A stretch of DNA of 6,033 nucleotides from Labilithrix luteola (lineage in GTDB: Bacteria; Myxococcota_A; Polyangia; Polyangiales; Polyangiaceae), in the NCBI GenBank assembly GCA_026225435.1, contig JAMFST010001255.1:1-6033 (forward strand), written 5' to 3'. The position numbers were made by a program, and so were the translations under genes. Below are positions 5,544 to 6,033 of this stretch, piece after piece; position 1 is the first letter of the stretch; every line of letters begins with the position of its first letter. The notes beneath the pieces were generated by a model. The model was not told where the DNA came from and made no database searches. It saw nothing but the letters and a program-made list of their open reading frames with translations.

Positions 5544-6033
5544 CTAGCGGCGCGACGTCGGGCCGCGGGTACCCGGCATGGGGACGAACGGCGTGTCCTC
5601 CGTGGAGCGCGGCGGAGGCATCGACGGTGCGATCGTGGTCGGTCCCTGTCCCGGACGCGTGCCCGCGTCGAAGCGGACGCTCTGCAAGATGTTGGCGAAG
5701 ATGGGACGCGCGCGGCTGGCATCGTCCGGGGTCATCGTCGTCGTGAAGACGGTCGCCACGGGCCCGTTCTCGCCCGGGCGCTGGACGAGTGTCATCGCCT
5801 GTTCGAGCTGCCCGATCTGGCTGATCCAGGTGTAGCGAAGCAAGATCGCCGGTTGCCCGCCAAGCTCGGTCTCGCGGCTCTCGAGAAGGTCGAAGTCGTC
5901 GAGCGCCTTTCCCAGCTCGATGAGCTGACGATCGGCATGGGTCCGCAGCGTGTCGCCGGCGCGCATGTCCTCCCGCGTCATCACCATGTTCGGGGCGGCC
6001 GCAGGCTTGGTGGAGATGGCGGGGGGCGCGGTG
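5544..6033 (-). CDS. Eag-like T6SS effector chaperone (DUF1795/DcrB-like domain), 5'-truncated
   Basis: The reading frame is open to the right window edge, so the true start lies outside; the first in-window ATG (5987) would cut into the domain. About 162 residues are visible. The segment from NMVMTRE through GQPAILLRYTW to PIFANILQSVRF matches the DUF1795/DcrB pattern as I know it: a strand with xxVxTRE, a helix with ADRQLxEL, a G-x-PAxLLxYxW strand, and a final helix before SVRF. In T6SS loci, Eag proteins of this family bind and shield the N-terminal transmembrane segments of prePAAR effectors in the cytoplasm and are needed for their export. Just such an effector begins 60 nt downstream, which is the main reason for choosing Eag over a generic DcrB-like protein. 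After the domain there is an odd tail of about 39 Pro/Thr/Arg-rich residues, ending SRR and TAG. The family call is firm; the chaperone role is inferred from context. Confidence 0.85.
   Translation of the reverse strand, partial: TAPPAISTKPAAAPNMVMTREDMRAGDTLRTHADRQLIELGKALDDFDLLESRETELGGQPAILLRYTWISQIGQLEQAMTLVQRPGENGPVATVFTTTMTPDDASRARPIFANILQSVRFDAGTRPGQGPTTIAPSMPPPRSTEDTPFVPMPGTRGPTSRR

Overview
The window is GC-rich bacterial DNA with four genes, all on the minus strand and close together, so they read from the right edge to the left. The organism is probably a high-GC proteobacterium or a myxobacterium-like lineage. This is inferred only from base composition, the very strong G/C bias at third codon positions, the large tetratricopeptide-repeat (TPR) protein and the style of the genes. 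No marker gene settles the taxonomy.

Region by region, in the direction of transcription: (1) 5544-6033 is the 3' part of a gene for a DUF1795/DcrB-like protein of the Eag chaperone type; its start lies outside the window. (2) 3111-5483 encodes a 790-residue type VI secretion (T6SS) effector. It has an N-terminal prePAAR motif, a first hydrophobic block, a PAAR spike-tip domain, a second hydrophobic block, a Pro/Glu-rich linker, an HExxH metallopeptidase-like domain and a C-terminal ADP-ribosyltransferase domain of the cholera/pertussis-toxin type. (3) 2635-3111 encodes a 158-residue protein of unrecognised family. Its start codon overlaps the effector stop codon and it has a good Shine-Dalgarno sequence, so it is the obvious candidate immunity protein. 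(4) 1-2576 encodes a protein built almost wholly of TPRs (about 24 complete repeats and part of a 25th); it runs off the left edge.

Genes 1-3 form a coherent chaperone-effector-immunity cassette. The Eag-like protein would shield the effector's transmembrane segments and help load it on a VgrG spike. The PAAR domain would cap that spike, the hydrophobic blocks would assist entry into the recipient cell, and the C-terminal domain would modify a target with NAD+. The neighbour encoded downstream would protect the producer. The role of the TPR protein is not evident; it may be co-transcribed (58-nt gap) or simply adjacent.

The most interesting content is the effector itself. Two different enzyme-like domains sit in tandem, each preceded by a CPTC motif, the transferase has an Asn where Glu or Gln is usual in the catalytic E/Q-x-E motif, and only one unrecognised immunity candidate is present. 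No RNA genes, mobile elements, CRISPR arrays or convincing terminators were seen, and there is no non-coding stretch longer than 60 nt.
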